From Bifidobacterium hapali (GTDB taxonomy: Bacteria > Actinomycetota > Actinomycetes > Actinomycetales > Bifidobacteriaceae): a stretch of 61,362 nucleotides of DNA. The notes below the pieces were generated by a model. The model was not told the DNA's origin. It did no database searches and saw nothing but the letters and a program-made list of their open reading frames with translations. The stretch lies in contig NZ_MWWY01000015.1 of NCBI RefSeq assembly GCF_002259755.1, forward strand, positions 1 through 61,362. Direction: 5' to 3'. Position 1 is the stretch's first letter, and the number at the start of each line of letters is the position of its first letter. Shown here piece after piece: positions 8,906 to 17,267 of the stretch. The position numbers were made by a program, and so were the translations under genes.

Positions 8906-8927
8906 GGCTCCCCTAGCAAGGGGAGCC
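8906..8927. terminator. AGGGGAGCC-type hairpin after argG
   Basis: GGCTCCCCT (8906-8914) and AGGGGAGCC (8919-8927) form a perfect 9-bp stem around AGCA. It lies about 47 bases past the argG stop in the gap before the divergent end of the TRIC-type gene region. The same stem sequence recurs at 42871, 29594/29690 and 54401, so it is both a local terminator candidate and a member of a dispersed repeat family. A second hairpin-like segment, CCTACAAACAGCGCTGCTG, lies at about 8954-8972 against the argG stop. Confidence 0.65.
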
Positions 8928-8973
8928 GAGATAAGGATTCGACAAGCACCTTGCCTACAAACAGCGCTGCTGT

Positions 8974-10212
8974 TTACTCCACGGCGTTATCCGGCACTTC
9001 AATGCCGTTGCCGAAACGCACGTCACGAGCAGCAGCGACACGCGATGGTAATCCGTAAATGTCAATGAAGCCATTAGATGACTTCTGGTCGAACGTATCA
9101 CCGGAATCATAGGTCGCGAGCTTGTAATCATACAGCGACGAGTCAGAACGACGACCAGTAACCACTGCACGACCACCGTGCAACGTCATACGAATTTCAC
9201 CAGAAACATACCGCTGAGTTTCTTCAATAAACGCATTGAGCGAACGAACAGCCGGAGAGAACCACTGCGCATCGTAAACCAATTCAGCCCAACGCTTGTC
9301 AATATCGCGCTTGATACGATGCTGTTCGCGTTCAAGGCAGCAATTTTCAAGTTCCTGATGAGCAGTGATCAATGCCACAGCGCCTGGTGCCTCGTACAGC
9401 TCGCGAGACTTGATACCAACCAGACGATCTTCAATCAGATCGATACGGCCGATGCCCTGTGCACCAGCACGACGGTTGAGTTCCTCAATAGCCTGCAACG
9501 GAGTCACGTCACGTCCATCAATCTTCACCGGGATGCCTTGCTTGAACTCGATGACTACTTCATCCTCGATCGGCGGGAATGCTGGATCATCAGTGTATGC
9601 ATAGCAATCCTTGGTCGGACCATTCCACGGGTCCTCAAGGAAGCCAGTTTCAATAGCGCGACCCCACACATTTTGATCAATGGAGTACGGCGACTTTTCC
9701 GTCTGCGTAATCGGCAGCTTGTGTTCCTTAGCGAACGCGATTTCTACGTCACGAGTGAGTGACAGATCACGAATCGGGCTGATCGCCTTCAGTGTCGGGT
9801 CAATCGAGGCAATAGACACCTCAAAACGAACCTGATCATTACCCTTACCCGTGCAACCGTGCGAAATCGTATCAGCACCGAACTGGTGAGCAGCACGCAC
9901 AAGATGCTTAGAGATAAGCGGACGAGAAATAGCAGAAACCAACGGATACACGCCTTCATACATGGCGTTAGCCTTAAGTGCCATCATGCAGTATTCGTTT
10001 GCGAACTCATCGCGCGCGTCAACCACATACGATTCGACTGCACCGCAAGCGAGAGCGCGCTGCTTAATAGTATCAAGGCTCTCACCGCCCTGACCGACAT
10101 CAAGGGAAACCGCCACGACGTCTTTGCCGGTGCGCTCCTTGAGATAAGAAATAGCGACGGACGTGTCCAGACCGCCTGAATATGCGAGTACAATGCGCTT
10201 ATTGTCGCTCAT
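8974..10212 (-). CDS. argG: Argininosuccinate synthase
   Basis: A 412-residue enzyme that joins citrulline and aspartate with ATP to make argininosuccinate, the penultimate arginine step. The PP-loop [12 protein letters not shown] is at residues 9-20. [15 protein letters not shown] and [12 protein letters not shown] are also present, and the length matches the family. argG is the last gene of the cluster; argH is not in the window downstream, where a different gene on the same strand follows. A 78-bp gap upstream contains two ARG boxes, so argG has its own ArgR-controlled promoter in addition to any read-through from argR. Confidence 0.97.
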   Translation of the reverse strand: MSDNKRIVLAYSGGLDTSVAISYLKERTGKDVVAVSLDVGQGGESLDTIKQRALACGAVESYVVDARDEFANEYCMMALKANAMYEGVYPLVSAISRPLISKHLVRAAHQFGADTISHGCTGKGNDQVRFEVSIASIDPTLKAISPIRDLSLTRDVEIAFAKEHKLPITQTEKSPYSIDQNVWGRAIETGFLEDPWNGPTKDCYAYTDDPAFPPIEDEVVIEFKQGIPVKIDGRDVTPLQAIEELNRRAGAQGIGRIDLIEDRLVGIKSRELYEAPGAVALITAHQELENCCLEREQHRIKRDIDKRWAELVYDAQWFSPAVRSLNAFIEETQRYVSGEIRMTLHGGRAVVTGRRSDSSLYDYKLATYDSGDTFDQKSSNGFIDIYGLPSRVAAARDVRFGNGIEVPDNAVE

Positions 10213-10248
10213 AATTGCCTTTCTTTGAAGTCAGATGATGTAAGTATA

Positions 10249-10272
10249 TGCATAAGTATGTATAAGTATGCA
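10249..10272. promoter_or_regulatory. Tandem overlapping ARG boxes before argG
   Basis: TGCATAAGTATGTA (10249-10262) and TGTATAAGTATGCA (10259-10272) overlap by four bases, with starts 10 bp apart. Each matches TGCATAATTATGCA, the perfect palindrome upstream of argC, at 12 of 14 positions. They sit 37-60 bases upstream of the argG start, as expected for hexameric ArgR acting on a separate argG promoter. Binding is inferred from similarity and position. Confidence 0.75.
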
Positions 10273-10290
10273 CTCTCGGTGCGTCGCTGC

Positions 10291-10803
10291 TCAACTTTTG
10301 GACGCAATAGATAATAACCACTGAGAACGGTCAGATGCTATATCGTCATCCGAACAGATCACCATCACTGTGTCGTCTCCAGCAATAGTACCTAATACGC
10401 CGTCTATCGGCTGTTTATCAATCACGCTGGCCACATATTGCGCAGCACCTGACGGAGTATGAACAACAATGAGGTTACGAGCCGATGCCACAGAAGTAAC
10501 CAAGCCACCAAGCACTTTAGCCATCTGTTGTTCAGCTTTGTCTCCAATACCAGCAGACAGATGAACAGCTCGATCCCCTACTGTATATGCAATCCTGCCA
10601 TCAGCAAGCCGCGTCTTCATCGCATTAATCTCATCAAGATCACGACTCAACGTGGCTTGCGTAACATCAATACCTTCATCAGAGAGGATGCCAGAAAGCT
10701 GCGATTGTGACGTAATAATATGACTGAGCAAGATTTGCTCAATCACACTCAACCGTGCAGCGCGCGTGGCCGGACGCTGCATCGGCGTACCGGCCTCACT
10801 CAT
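10291..10803 (-). CDS. argR: Arginine repressor ArgR
   Basis: A 170-residue ArgR/AhrC-type regulator: N-terminal winged helix (residues about 15-80, with [28 protein letters not shown]) and C-terminal hexamerisation/arginine-binding domain ([15 protein letters not shown] and [12 protein letters not shown], the GTIAGDDT motif carrying the arginine-contacting aspartates). Its ATG overlaps the argF stop by four bases, so translation is coupled. It should repress argC and argG through the boxes at 16391-16414 and 10249-10272 when arginine is plentiful. Confidence 0.96.
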   Translation of the reverse strand: MSEAGTPMQRPATRAARLSVIEQILLSHIITSQSQLSGILSDEGIDVTQATLSRDLDEINAMKTRLADGRIAYTVGDRAVHLSAGIGDKAEQQMAKVLGGLVTSVASARNLIVVHTPSGAAQYVASVIDKQPIDGVLGTIAGDDTVMVICSDDDIASDRSQWLLSIASKS

Positions 10804-11765
10804 GCCAGCAGACTCTCATCGCCACGCTGCTGACCGACCAGCCATGTCAACAATGCCTTCTGCGCGTGCAAACGGTTTTCTGCTTCATCCCACACCACAG
10901 ATTGCGGTCCGTCAATCACCGAAGTAGTGACTTCTTTACCGCGATATGCTGGCAAGCAGTGTTGGAACAGCGCATCCGGCTGAGCTAATGCCATCAGATC
11001 GTCGTTCACCTGATAATCCCAGAACGGCTTGGAGCGAATCGCATATTCAGCTTCTTCACCCATAGAAACCCATGTGTCAGTGAACACGCAATCTGCACCA
11101 GCAACAGCTTCGCGCGGGTCAGTGGTAACTAGAATAGAACCACCATTTTCTGCAGCCAGACGCTCAGCGTCATCTACGATATCTTTGCGCGGCAGATAAC
11201 CGTACGGTCCGGCAACACGCACATGCATACCAGCAACTGCTCCCGCCAGCAGGTAAGAGTTCGCCATATTATTCGCAGCATCACCCACGTATGCAATAGT
11301 CTTGCCGGCAAGAGCTTTCACCCCACCACGGAACTGTGCGATAGTGAGGAAATCAGCCAGTACTTGGCAAGGATGGAAATCATCGGTCAACGCGTTGACT
11401 ACAGGACATGTTGCATATTTCGCCATTGCTTCAACACGATCCTGACCAAACGTACGCCAAACAATGCCATATGCCATGCGCGTGAGCACGCGAGCAGTAT
11501 CCGCAACCGGTTCACCGCGGCCAAGCTGTGAGCCGGACTTGTCGATAACCAGCGGATATCCGCCAAGTTCAGCGACACCAATAGAAAAGCTGGAACGGGT
11601 ACGCGTAGACGGCTTATCAAAAAGAACAGCAACAGCTTGCGGACCAGCAAACGGCTGACGGTAGAAACGATTCTCGCGAAATTTCATACCGAGTTCGAGA
11701 ACTTGTAGCTGTTCAGCATGGTTAAGATCGTCATCGCGCAACATGTGGCGAAGCTGACCGGTCAT
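10800..11765 (-). CDS. argF: Ornithine carbamoyltransferase (anabolic)
   Basis: A 321-residue enzyme that makes citrulline from ornithine and carbamoyl phosphate. The carbamoyl phosphate motif PSTRTRSSF lies near residues 52-60, [14 protein letters not shown] near 130, and the ornithine-site HCLPAYRG near 273. I chose the ATG at 11765 (MTGQLR), which follows AAGGAG by six bases, over one at 11786. It overlaps argR by four bases. A hairpin followed by TTTT lies between argD and argF, so argF-argR output may be lowered relative to the upstream genes. Confidence 0.96.
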   Translation of the reverse strand: MTGQLRHMLRDDDLNHAEQLQVLELGMKFRENRFYRQPFAGPQAVAVLFDKPSTRTRSSFSIGVAELGGYPLVIDKSGSQLGRGEPVADTARVLTRMAYGIVWRTFGQDRVEAMAKYATCPVVNALTDDFHPCQVLADFLTIAQFRGGVKALAGKTIAYVGDAANNMANSYLLAGAVAGMHVRVAGPYGYLPRKDIVDDAERLAAENGGSILVTTDPREAVAGADCVFTDTWVSMGEEAEYAIRSKPFWDYQVNDDLMALAQPDALFQHCLPAYRGKEVTTSVIDGPQSVVWDEAENRLHAQKALLTWLVGQQRGDESLLA

Positions 11766-11797
11766 TTGGCACTCCTTATAGTACAAGATTGGATAAA

Positions 11798-11824
11798 ACT
11801 GGTCTTGACAATGTCAAGACCAGT
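11798..11824 (-). terminator. Terminator-like hairpin between argD and argF
   Basis: On the minus strand ACTGGTCTTGAC and GTCAAGACCAGT pair as a perfect 12-bp stem with a 3-base loop, followed immediately by TTTTATCC. This resembles an intrinsic terminator placed inside the arginine operon, 7 bases after the argD stop, with argF 33 bases further on. It may be leaky or may stabilise the upstream mRNA. Confidence 0.6.
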
Positions 11825-11830
11825 GCAAAT

Positions 11831-13123
11831 TCAGTCGTTAGGAAGATCTTCCGGGATCTGAGCAAGAATAGACACCGCTTGATCAATATCTTGAGCTGTG
11901 ACTATTAACGGCGGCGCCAAACGCAACGCATCAGGCGCGACAGCATTGACGATAAGACCGTGTTCAAGCGCCCAATTCATCGCCGCATGGGCGCACGGAT
12001 GTGCAAGCTGAATCGCATCAAGCAGACCACGACCACGCACCGAAGTAAACAGCGGATTACCGGTTGCTACAATACCGTTGCGCAATTGTTCACCGCGAGC
12101 CTCAGCGTTGGCAACAAGATCCTCATCCTCGATTACGCCAATCGTGGCGAGTGCTGCAGCCGCGCCAAGAGGATTGCCAGCGAACGTTGAACCGTGCGAA
12201 CCAGGCGTGAACAAACTGGACAATTTACTGCCGAAAGCGATCATGCCACCCATCGGGAAGCCACCAGCTACACCCTTGGCAAACGTGACCATATCAGGCG
12301 TGATACCACCGGAGAGATCTTCTCGTTGGAACGCGAACCATGAACCGGTACGTCCCATGCCAGTCTGCACCTCATCAATGATGAGCAAAGCATGGTTTAC
12401 ATCGCACATTTGGCGAGCTGCTTTTACATAGTCAGCGCCAAGCGGACGAACACCCGCCTCACCTTGAATGAGTTCCATAATGACCGCAGCAACCGGCCCT
12501 TTGCCATATTTACCCGGTCCGGTCTGGGCAAACGCTTCGTATAAAGCTACCTGATCGCCTGCTTCAACGAATTCAATATTCGGTACCAGCGGTTCAAATG
12601 GAGTACGGATTGCTGGCTTCCATGTCGCAGATAATGCACCAAGCGTACGACCGTGGAACCCATGAGTAAGTGCAATAATACGAGCTGGTTTACCACCAAT
12701 TGACGGCAAAGCGCCCGGTAGCGTACGACCGTAAAGTTTAGCCAGTTTAAGAGCCGCTTCGTTACCTTCTGCACCTGAGTTACCAAAGTACACATGAGAG
12801 CCTTCAGGAGCTCCAGCAAGTTTAACCAGCTTAGCAGCGAGACGAATCTGTGGTTCAGTAGCAAAATAGTTACTGGTGTGCGCAACCTTAGCTGCTTGTT
12901 CACTGACCGCTTTCACCCATGCAGGATGCGCGTATCCGATTGAGTTGACTGCGATACCTGCGAGAAAATCGAGGTATTCATTACCATCAACATCCCACAC
13001 ATGTGCGCCCTGTCCGTGGTCAAGCACACGCAACGGTGTGCCGAACACGTTCATATGTACTTGAGAGTACTCTCCCAGCCATTTGGAATCTTCAGATCCC
13101 AACGTCTCCTTGTCAGTAGCCAT
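11831..13123 (-). CDS. argD: Acetylornithine aminotransferase
   Basis: A 430-residue class III pyridoxal-phosphate transaminase converting N-acetylglutamate semialdehyde to N-acetylornithine. Landmarks: [16 protein letters not shown] (cofactor phosphate contact), [26 protein letters not shown] (cofactor aspartate) and [16 protein letters not shown] with the Schiff-base lysine. It is somewhat longer than the usual 390-400 residues, owing to an insertion between GRTL and RIIALTHGF. Its start overlaps the argB stop by eleven bases. Confidence 0.96.
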   Translation of the reverse strand: MATDKETLGSEDSKWLGEYSQVHMNVFGTPLRVLDHGQGAHVWDVDGNEYLDFLAGIAVNSIGYAHPAWVKAVSEQAAKVAHTSNYFATEPQIRLAAKLVKLAGAPEGSHVYFGNSGAEGNEAALKLAKLYGRTLPGALPSIGGKPARIIALTHGFHGRTLGALSATWKPAIRTPFEPLVPNIEFVEAGDQVALYEAFAQTGPGKYGKGPVAAVIMELIQGEAGVRPLGADYVKAARQMCDVNHALLIIDEVQTGMGRTGSWFAFQREDLSGGITPDMVTFAKGVAGGFPMGGMIAFGSKLSSLFTPGSHGSTFAGNPLGAAAALATIGVIEDEDLVANAEARGEQLRNGIVATGNPLFTSVRGRGLLDAIQLAHPCAHAAMNWALEHGLIVNAVAPDALRLAPPLIVTAQDIDQAVSILAQIPEDLPND

Positions 13124-14066
13124 AAGAACTCCTCATTTCAACACCGTCTTCGGGTACGACCATAGTGCCAATACCAGCACTAGTAAAAATCTCATTGAGA
13201 ATGGAATGCGGTTTACGCCCGTCAATAATGTGTGCCTGAGGCACGCCTCCGTCGATCGCACGCACGCAGGCTTCCATCTTCGGCCGCATACCACTTTCAA
13301 GATCAGGTAACATATCACGCAGATTTTCTACACCGATACGCCCAATCAGTGAATTGCGGTCTGGCCAGTCAGCGTATAAACCATCCACATCAGTGAGGAC
13401 AACGAGTTTACGTGCACCCAATGCTGCTGCGAGCGCAGCCGCTGCAGAGTCTGCGTTCACGTTCAGCACTTGCGTAGTATCGTCTTCATTCGGAGCAACC
13501 GATGAGACTACCGGGATACGTCCAGCTGCAATAAGGTCTTCTACAGCTGATGCATCGACACTCACTACATCACCGACCAAACCAACATCAGTCGGCGTGC
13601 CGTCAATCACTGGCTTGCGCTGCATGGCAGAGAACAAGCCACCGTCTTCACCAGATAGACCGACAGCAAACGGTCCATGCGCGTTGATCAAACCAACAAG
13701 TTCACGCGAAACCTTGCCAGTTAATACCATACGCACAACATCCATTGCCTCTGGCGTGGTGACACGCAATCCGCCTTTGAACTCAGATTTAATACCGAGG
13801 GCTTTAAGCATCTGTGAAATTTGCGGTCCGCCACCATGTACAACAACCGGATGAAGTCCTACTTGGCGCAGGAATACCATATCTTCTGCAAAGCATGCTT
13901 TGAGATGATCGTCAACCATTGCGTTACCGCCGTATTTAACGACGATACGTTGCCCAGCGAACTCTTCAAGCCACGGTAATGCTTCGATGAGCACTTCCGC
14001 TTTTTGGTCGGCGCGCAAATCGGTATGTACGTCGAAATGGAATCCTGGTCCTTTGATATCAGCCAT
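13113..14066 (-). CDS. argB: Acetylglutamate kinase
   Basis: A 317-residue amino-acid kinase that phosphorylates N-acetylglutamate, usually the arginine-inhibited step. [13 protein letters not shown] (ATP-site lysine and glycine loop), [13 protein letters not shown], and [30 protein letters not shown] are the family motifs. The roughly 25-residue N-terminal helix before the kinase core, typical of arginine-sensitive hexameric forms, is present. It lies 11 bases after argJ and overlaps argD. Confidence 0.97.
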   Translation of the reverse strand: MADIKGPGFHFDVHTDLRADQKAEVLIEALPWLEEFAGQRIVVKYGGNAMVDDHLKACFAEDMVFLRQVGLHPVVVHGGGPQISQMLKALGIKSEFKGGLRVTTPEAMDVVRMVLTGKVSRELVGLINAHGPFAVGLSGEDGGLFSAMQRKPVIDGTPTDVGLVGDVVSVDASAVEDLIAAGRIPVVSSVAPNEDDTTQVLNVNADSAAAALAAALGARKLVVLTDVDGLYADWPDRNSLIGRIGVENLRDMLPDLESGMRPKMEACVRAIDGGVPQAHIIDGRKPHSILNEIFTSAGIGTMVVPEDGVEMRSSYGY

Positions 14067-14077
14067 AATTGTGATTG

Positions 14078-15247
14078 TCAGCTTTCGTAATCAGCGTTGA
14101 TATGAACGTACTCGTGAGTCAAATCGTCGGTCCATACTGTCGCTTCAGCATCGCCAGCGTTGAGGTCGATATCAATATGCACTTCACGCGGTGTCATGTC
14201 GACTTCACTACGGTCGCGTCCAGCTCCACCATGTTCGCAAATACGCACACCGTTGACATCAACCGTCACCTTCGTAGGATCGTACGGTGCAATATCAGAC
14301 GGTACGGTGCCGAGAGAGGACACAATACGACCCCAGTTCGGATCGTTGCCGCTGATTGCGCACTTAAGTAAGTTCGATGCAGCAACAGCACGAGCGCATG
14401 CCAATGCTGCTTCTTCGCTTGTAGCTCCGGTGACTGCGATACGAATATCATGGCTTGCACCTTCACCATCGCCGATGATTTGACGAGCGAGCGACGCGCA
14501 TGCAGCCGCAACAAGATCGTTGAATTCGTCTGGGTCTGGCTCGATGCCGGACGCACCGGAAGCAAGCAGCAAAACAGTGTCGTTGGTGGACATGCAACCG
14601 TCCACGTCAATACGGTTAAACGATGTATTTACTCCAGCGCTTAGTGCAGCCTGCAACTGACCTGCAGAAACCACAGCATCCGTAGTAATTACGCATAGCA
14701 TAGTGGCCAACTGAGGGGCAATCATGCCGGAGCCTTTGACCATGCCGCCGATACGGTATCCAGTGCCATCAAGAGTGACTGTCTTCGGTTTCGTATCAGT
14801 AGTCATTATGGCATGAGACGCGTCTGCACCAGCTTCACTGGTATCAGCCAGCGCAGCGCATGCAGCCTTAGCACCGTCAAGCACCTTGTCAAGCGGTAAC
14901 AGCTCACCGATTAAACCAGTGGAACATACTGCAATATCAGATGGTTCAACACCAACAAGTGATGCCACTGTTGCTGCGGTAGTTTCAGACTGACGATAGC
15001 CAGCTTCACCAGTGCACGCATTTGCTCCACCAGAGTTGAGGATTACTGCCTTGATATGACCATTTGCTACAGCTTTGCGAGACCATTGCACAGGAGCAGC
15101 GCAAAAACGGTTAGACGTGAACACACCAGCAGCTGCATCTAACGGTCCGTTGTTTACGACGAGTGCTAAATCTTTCTTGCCTTTGATAGCAGAAATGCCT
15201 GCAGTCACGCCTGCAGCTGAAAAACCTTGTGCATATGTAACGCTCAC
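14078..15247 (-). CDS. argJ: Bifunctional ornithine acetyltransferase / N-acetylglutamate synthase
   Basis: A 389-residue ArgJ that recycles the acetyl group from N-acetylornithine to glutamate. The self-cleavage segment is [18 protein letters not shown] near residue 180-195, where the Thr of ATML becomes the N-terminal nucleophile of the beta chain. [22 protein letters not shown] and the C-terminal [11 protein letters not shown] motif are present. Its ATG overlaps the argC stop by four bases. No separate argA is visible in the window, so this may be the main acetylglutamate source. Confidence 0.97.
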   Translation of the reverse strand: MSVTYAQGFSAAGVTAGISAIKGKKDLALVVNNGPLDAAAGVFTSNRFCAAPVQWSRKAVANGHIKAVILNSGGANACTGEAGYRQSETTAATVASLVGVEPSDIAVCSTGLIGELLPLDKVLDGAKAACAALADTSEAGADASHAIMTTDTKPKTVTLDGTGYRIGGMVKGSGMIAPQLATMLCVITTDAVVSAGQLQAALSAGVNTSFNRIDVDGCMSTNDTVLLLASGASGIEPDPDEFNDLVAAACASLARQIIGDGEGASHDIRIAVTGATSEEAALACARAVAASNLLKCAISGNDPNWGRIVSSLGTVPSDIAPYDPTKVTVDVNGVRICEHGGAGRDRSEVDMTPREVHIDIDLNAGDAEATVWTDDLTHEYVHINADYES

Positions 15248-16338
15248 GGTGCTACTCCGATCTTAGTAAGACCCGCGTCTTCTGGCAGGCCAAGTGCAAT
15301 ATTCAATGACTGCACCGCTTGCCCAGCGGTGCCACGGTTGAGATTGTCAATGGCAGCAAAAGCGATCAGACGACCGGCTTTGCGGTCAGTGACGACTTGA
15401 ATATGAGCGGCGTTTGAACCGACGATATTAGCCGTAGCCGGCAGTGTGCCTTGTGGTAGAACGCTGATGAAATCCTGCCCCTCATAGGCATGAGTCCACA
15501 CTGCACGAATATCGTCGTCGCTCATTGCTGTAGCTTTATCGCTTAACGGCGCGGATACAACGGCAAGAATGCCTCGTGCCATCGGAACGAGAATTGGTGT
15601 AAACCCGAGCGCGAATTCATTTGCTGCAGATGCATCAAGTCCAGCTGCATGCGCAAAATTCTGCACGATTTCAGGAATATGACGGTGCGTGCCACCTACA
15701 CCGTATGGCACCGCCGAGCCGAAAGCCTCAGCAGCTAACAAATTGGTGCGCTTCAAATTTTTACCAGCACCTGAATATCCAACAGCGAGATCAGCTACGA
15801 GTCCTTTACGATCAATCAACCCCTCAGCTACGCCGGGCTGCATAGCTAGCGTAGTGGCAGTAACGTTGCAACCCGGCCCTGCAATACGCTTTACCCCGGG
15901 CAGATTCACTCGCTGGCGCTGATATACACCGGACTTGTCCTTGCCGATAATGAGTTCCGGCATGCCATAAGTCCAATGCTCATAAAAATTGCCGCCATAA
16001 TATGCGTCCCATGCAGTCTTATTCTCAAGACGATGGTCTGCCCCAAGATCAACCACTACAGCTTCAGGATCAAGTTGCGCCGCTAAGGCACCCGATGCAC
16101 CATGCGGTAATGCGAGAATAATGACATCATGACCATTCAACACTTCAGGAGTAGTGTCTTCAACCACTAAATCAGCGAGTTGAGGAATATGCGGCATATG
16201 TGTACCCAGCCGGTCCCCCACCGACGAGTGACCTGCTACACAGGTCACCTCGAAATTAGGATGTGTGGCAAGGATGCGCAGTGCCTCACCACCGGCATAT
16301 CCCGTTGCTCCCGCGACGGCCACGGTATATTTCGCCAT
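15244..16338 (-). CDS. argC: N-acetyl-gamma-glutamyl-phosphate reductase
   Basis: A 364-residue NADPH-dependent reductase and first gene of the operon. The Rossmann start VAVAGATGYAGGEALRIL, ALPHGASGALA, and the active-site segment IAGPGCNVTATTLAMQP containing the catalytic cysteine are visible. I chose the ATG at 16338 (MAKYTV), preceded by AAGGAAAAG; ATGs at 16386 and 16371 would place the start inside the leader near the ARG boxes. Expression should be repressed by ArgR. Confidence 0.96.
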   Translation of the reverse strand: MAKYTVAVAGATGYAGGEALRILATHPNFEVTCVAGHSSVGDRLGTHMPHIPQLADLVVEDTTPEVLNGHDVIILALPHGASGALAAQLDPEAVVVDLGADHRLENKTAWDAYYGGNFYEHWTYGMPELIIGKDKSGVYQRQRVNLPGVKRIAGPGCNVTATTLAMQPGVAEGLIDRKGLVADLAVGYSGAGKNLKRTNLLAAEAFGSAVPYGVGGTHRHIPEIVQNFAHAAGLDASAANEFALGFTPILVPMARGILAVVSAPLSDKATAMSDDDIRAVWTHAYEGQDFISVLPQGTLPATANIVGSNAAHIQVVTDRKAGRLIAFAAIDNLNRGTAGQAVQSLNIALGLPEDAGLTKIGVAP

Positions 16339-16390
16339 GTCGTTGCTCTTTTCCTTGACGTTTAACAACATGTGTTCACTATACACTTTA

Positions 16391-16414
16391 TGCAGTACAT
16401 TGCATAATTATGCA
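16391..16414. promoter_or_regulatory. Tandem overlapping ARG boxes before argC
   Basis: TGCATAATTATGCA at 16401-16414 is a perfect palindrome. A weaker copy, TGCAGTACATTGCA, starts exactly 10 bp away at 16391 and overlaps it by four bases. The same 10-bp offset is seen before argG. The pair lies 53-76 bases upstream of the argC start. ArgR binding is inferred from the match between the two promoters and from argR lying in the operon. Confidence 0.78.
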
Positions 16415-16445
16415 CTCATGTTGGCGCGAGAATGTCCATATAGCA

Positions 16446-16474
16446 AAAATTCCTCCTGTTTCCAGAAGGAATTT
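16446..16474 (-). terminator. Intrinsic terminator after the DUF4190-type gene
   Basis: On the minus strand AAATTCCT pairs with AGGAATTT across a 12-base loop and is followed by TTTTTG. It lies 30 bases past the stop of the DUF4190-type gene and before the argC promoter, isolating the arginine operon from upstream transcription. Confidence 0.7.
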
Positions 16475-16503
16475 ACTTGTAACAGCACTGCCTATTACAC
16501 ACA

Positions 16504-17187
16504 TTATGCGCTAATAGTACCGCCCGTGCCACCGCTCGTATCTCCGCCCATAAGATTGAGCATTTGCTGATAGTAGTCAAACATGCTCAGCCCATGAATT
16601 GCGAGCCACACCACCATAATCGTGTAAAACACATTGATGAATACCGCAGCAAATCCGAGCCAAAAACCTTTCATATGGAACATGCGCGTGCGGCGCATCG
16701 AGATAGCACCCATAATGGCAGGCAGCGCAGGCATCGGCAATACCAATGCGCACACGAGTGAAACGATGGAAAGTGGGTCCCAACGCCCATACAACGGATT
16801 TTGATTCGGGTCATCTAAGTCAATACCGTTGACGATACGCGGCGTGTGAGGAGGAACAGGCTGCATATTGCGCTGCGTTCCTTGCCCTTGCATCCCCGGC
16901 TGTCCATACGGAGTCTGCCACGCTGACGGGTACTGCGGCTGCGGTTGAGTCGGCTGTGACGACTGAGCCGAAGCTGACGTCTGTGCGGCAACCGGCTGCT
17001 GCACAGACGTTCCTGACTGCTGAGTTCCTGATTGCTCCCCTGAAGGACGTTCAGGCGCACCATACAGATATGGATTATATCCGGCCGGATACTGATTGGC
17101 CATCGCACCATATTCCGGTTGCCGGTACTGTCCATACTGCGGCGAATCGTTCGTCTGATCACCGTTGTTGGTTTGGGAATCGGTCAT
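16504..17187 (-). CDS. DUF4190-type membrane protein with Gln/Pro/Tyr-rich N-terminus
   Basis: A 227-residue protein with a disordered cytoplasmic N-terminal half (about residues 1-120, rich in Gln, Pro, Ser, Tyr and Asn, with repeated QPQ/YP motifs) and two C-terminal membrane helices: PLSIVSLVCALVLPMPALPAI and FWLGFAAVFINVFYTIMVV. The GxxAVxxGxxxxxxxR-like loop between the helices (IMGAISMRRTRMFHMKG) resembles DUF4190. Function is unknown; such proteins are common in actinobacteria. A glycine-rich tail (GGDTSGGTGGTISA) ends it. It is bounded by terminators on both sides, so it is probably monocistronic. Confidence 0.7.
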   Translation of the reverse strand: MTDSQTNNGDQTNDSPQYGQYRQPEYGAMANQYPAGYNPYLYGAPERPSGEQSGTQQSGTSVQQPVAAQTSASAQSSQPTQPQPQYPSAWQTPYGQPGMQGQGTQRNMQPVPPHTPRIVNGIDLDDPNQNPLYGRWDPLSIVSLVCALVLPMPALPAIMGAISMRRTRMFHMKGFWLGFAAVFINVFYTIMVVWLAIHGLSMFDYYQQMLNLMGGDTSGGTGGTISA

Positions 17188-17222
17188 GGTCTTCCTTTGA
17201 GTAGCACTAATAAAGCTATATA

Positions 17223-17257
17223 AAGGCCCGCTGCCAATACTTGAAACAGCGGACCTT
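17223..17257 (-). terminator. Terminator after pheT
   Basis: AAGGCCCGCTG (17223-17233) and CAGCGGACCTT (17247-17257) form an 11-bp stem with one mismatch. On the minus strand it starts 11 bases after the pheT stop and is followed by TATATAG. It separates pheST from the next gene. Confidence 0.65.
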
Positions 17258-17267
17258 ACAACCTATC

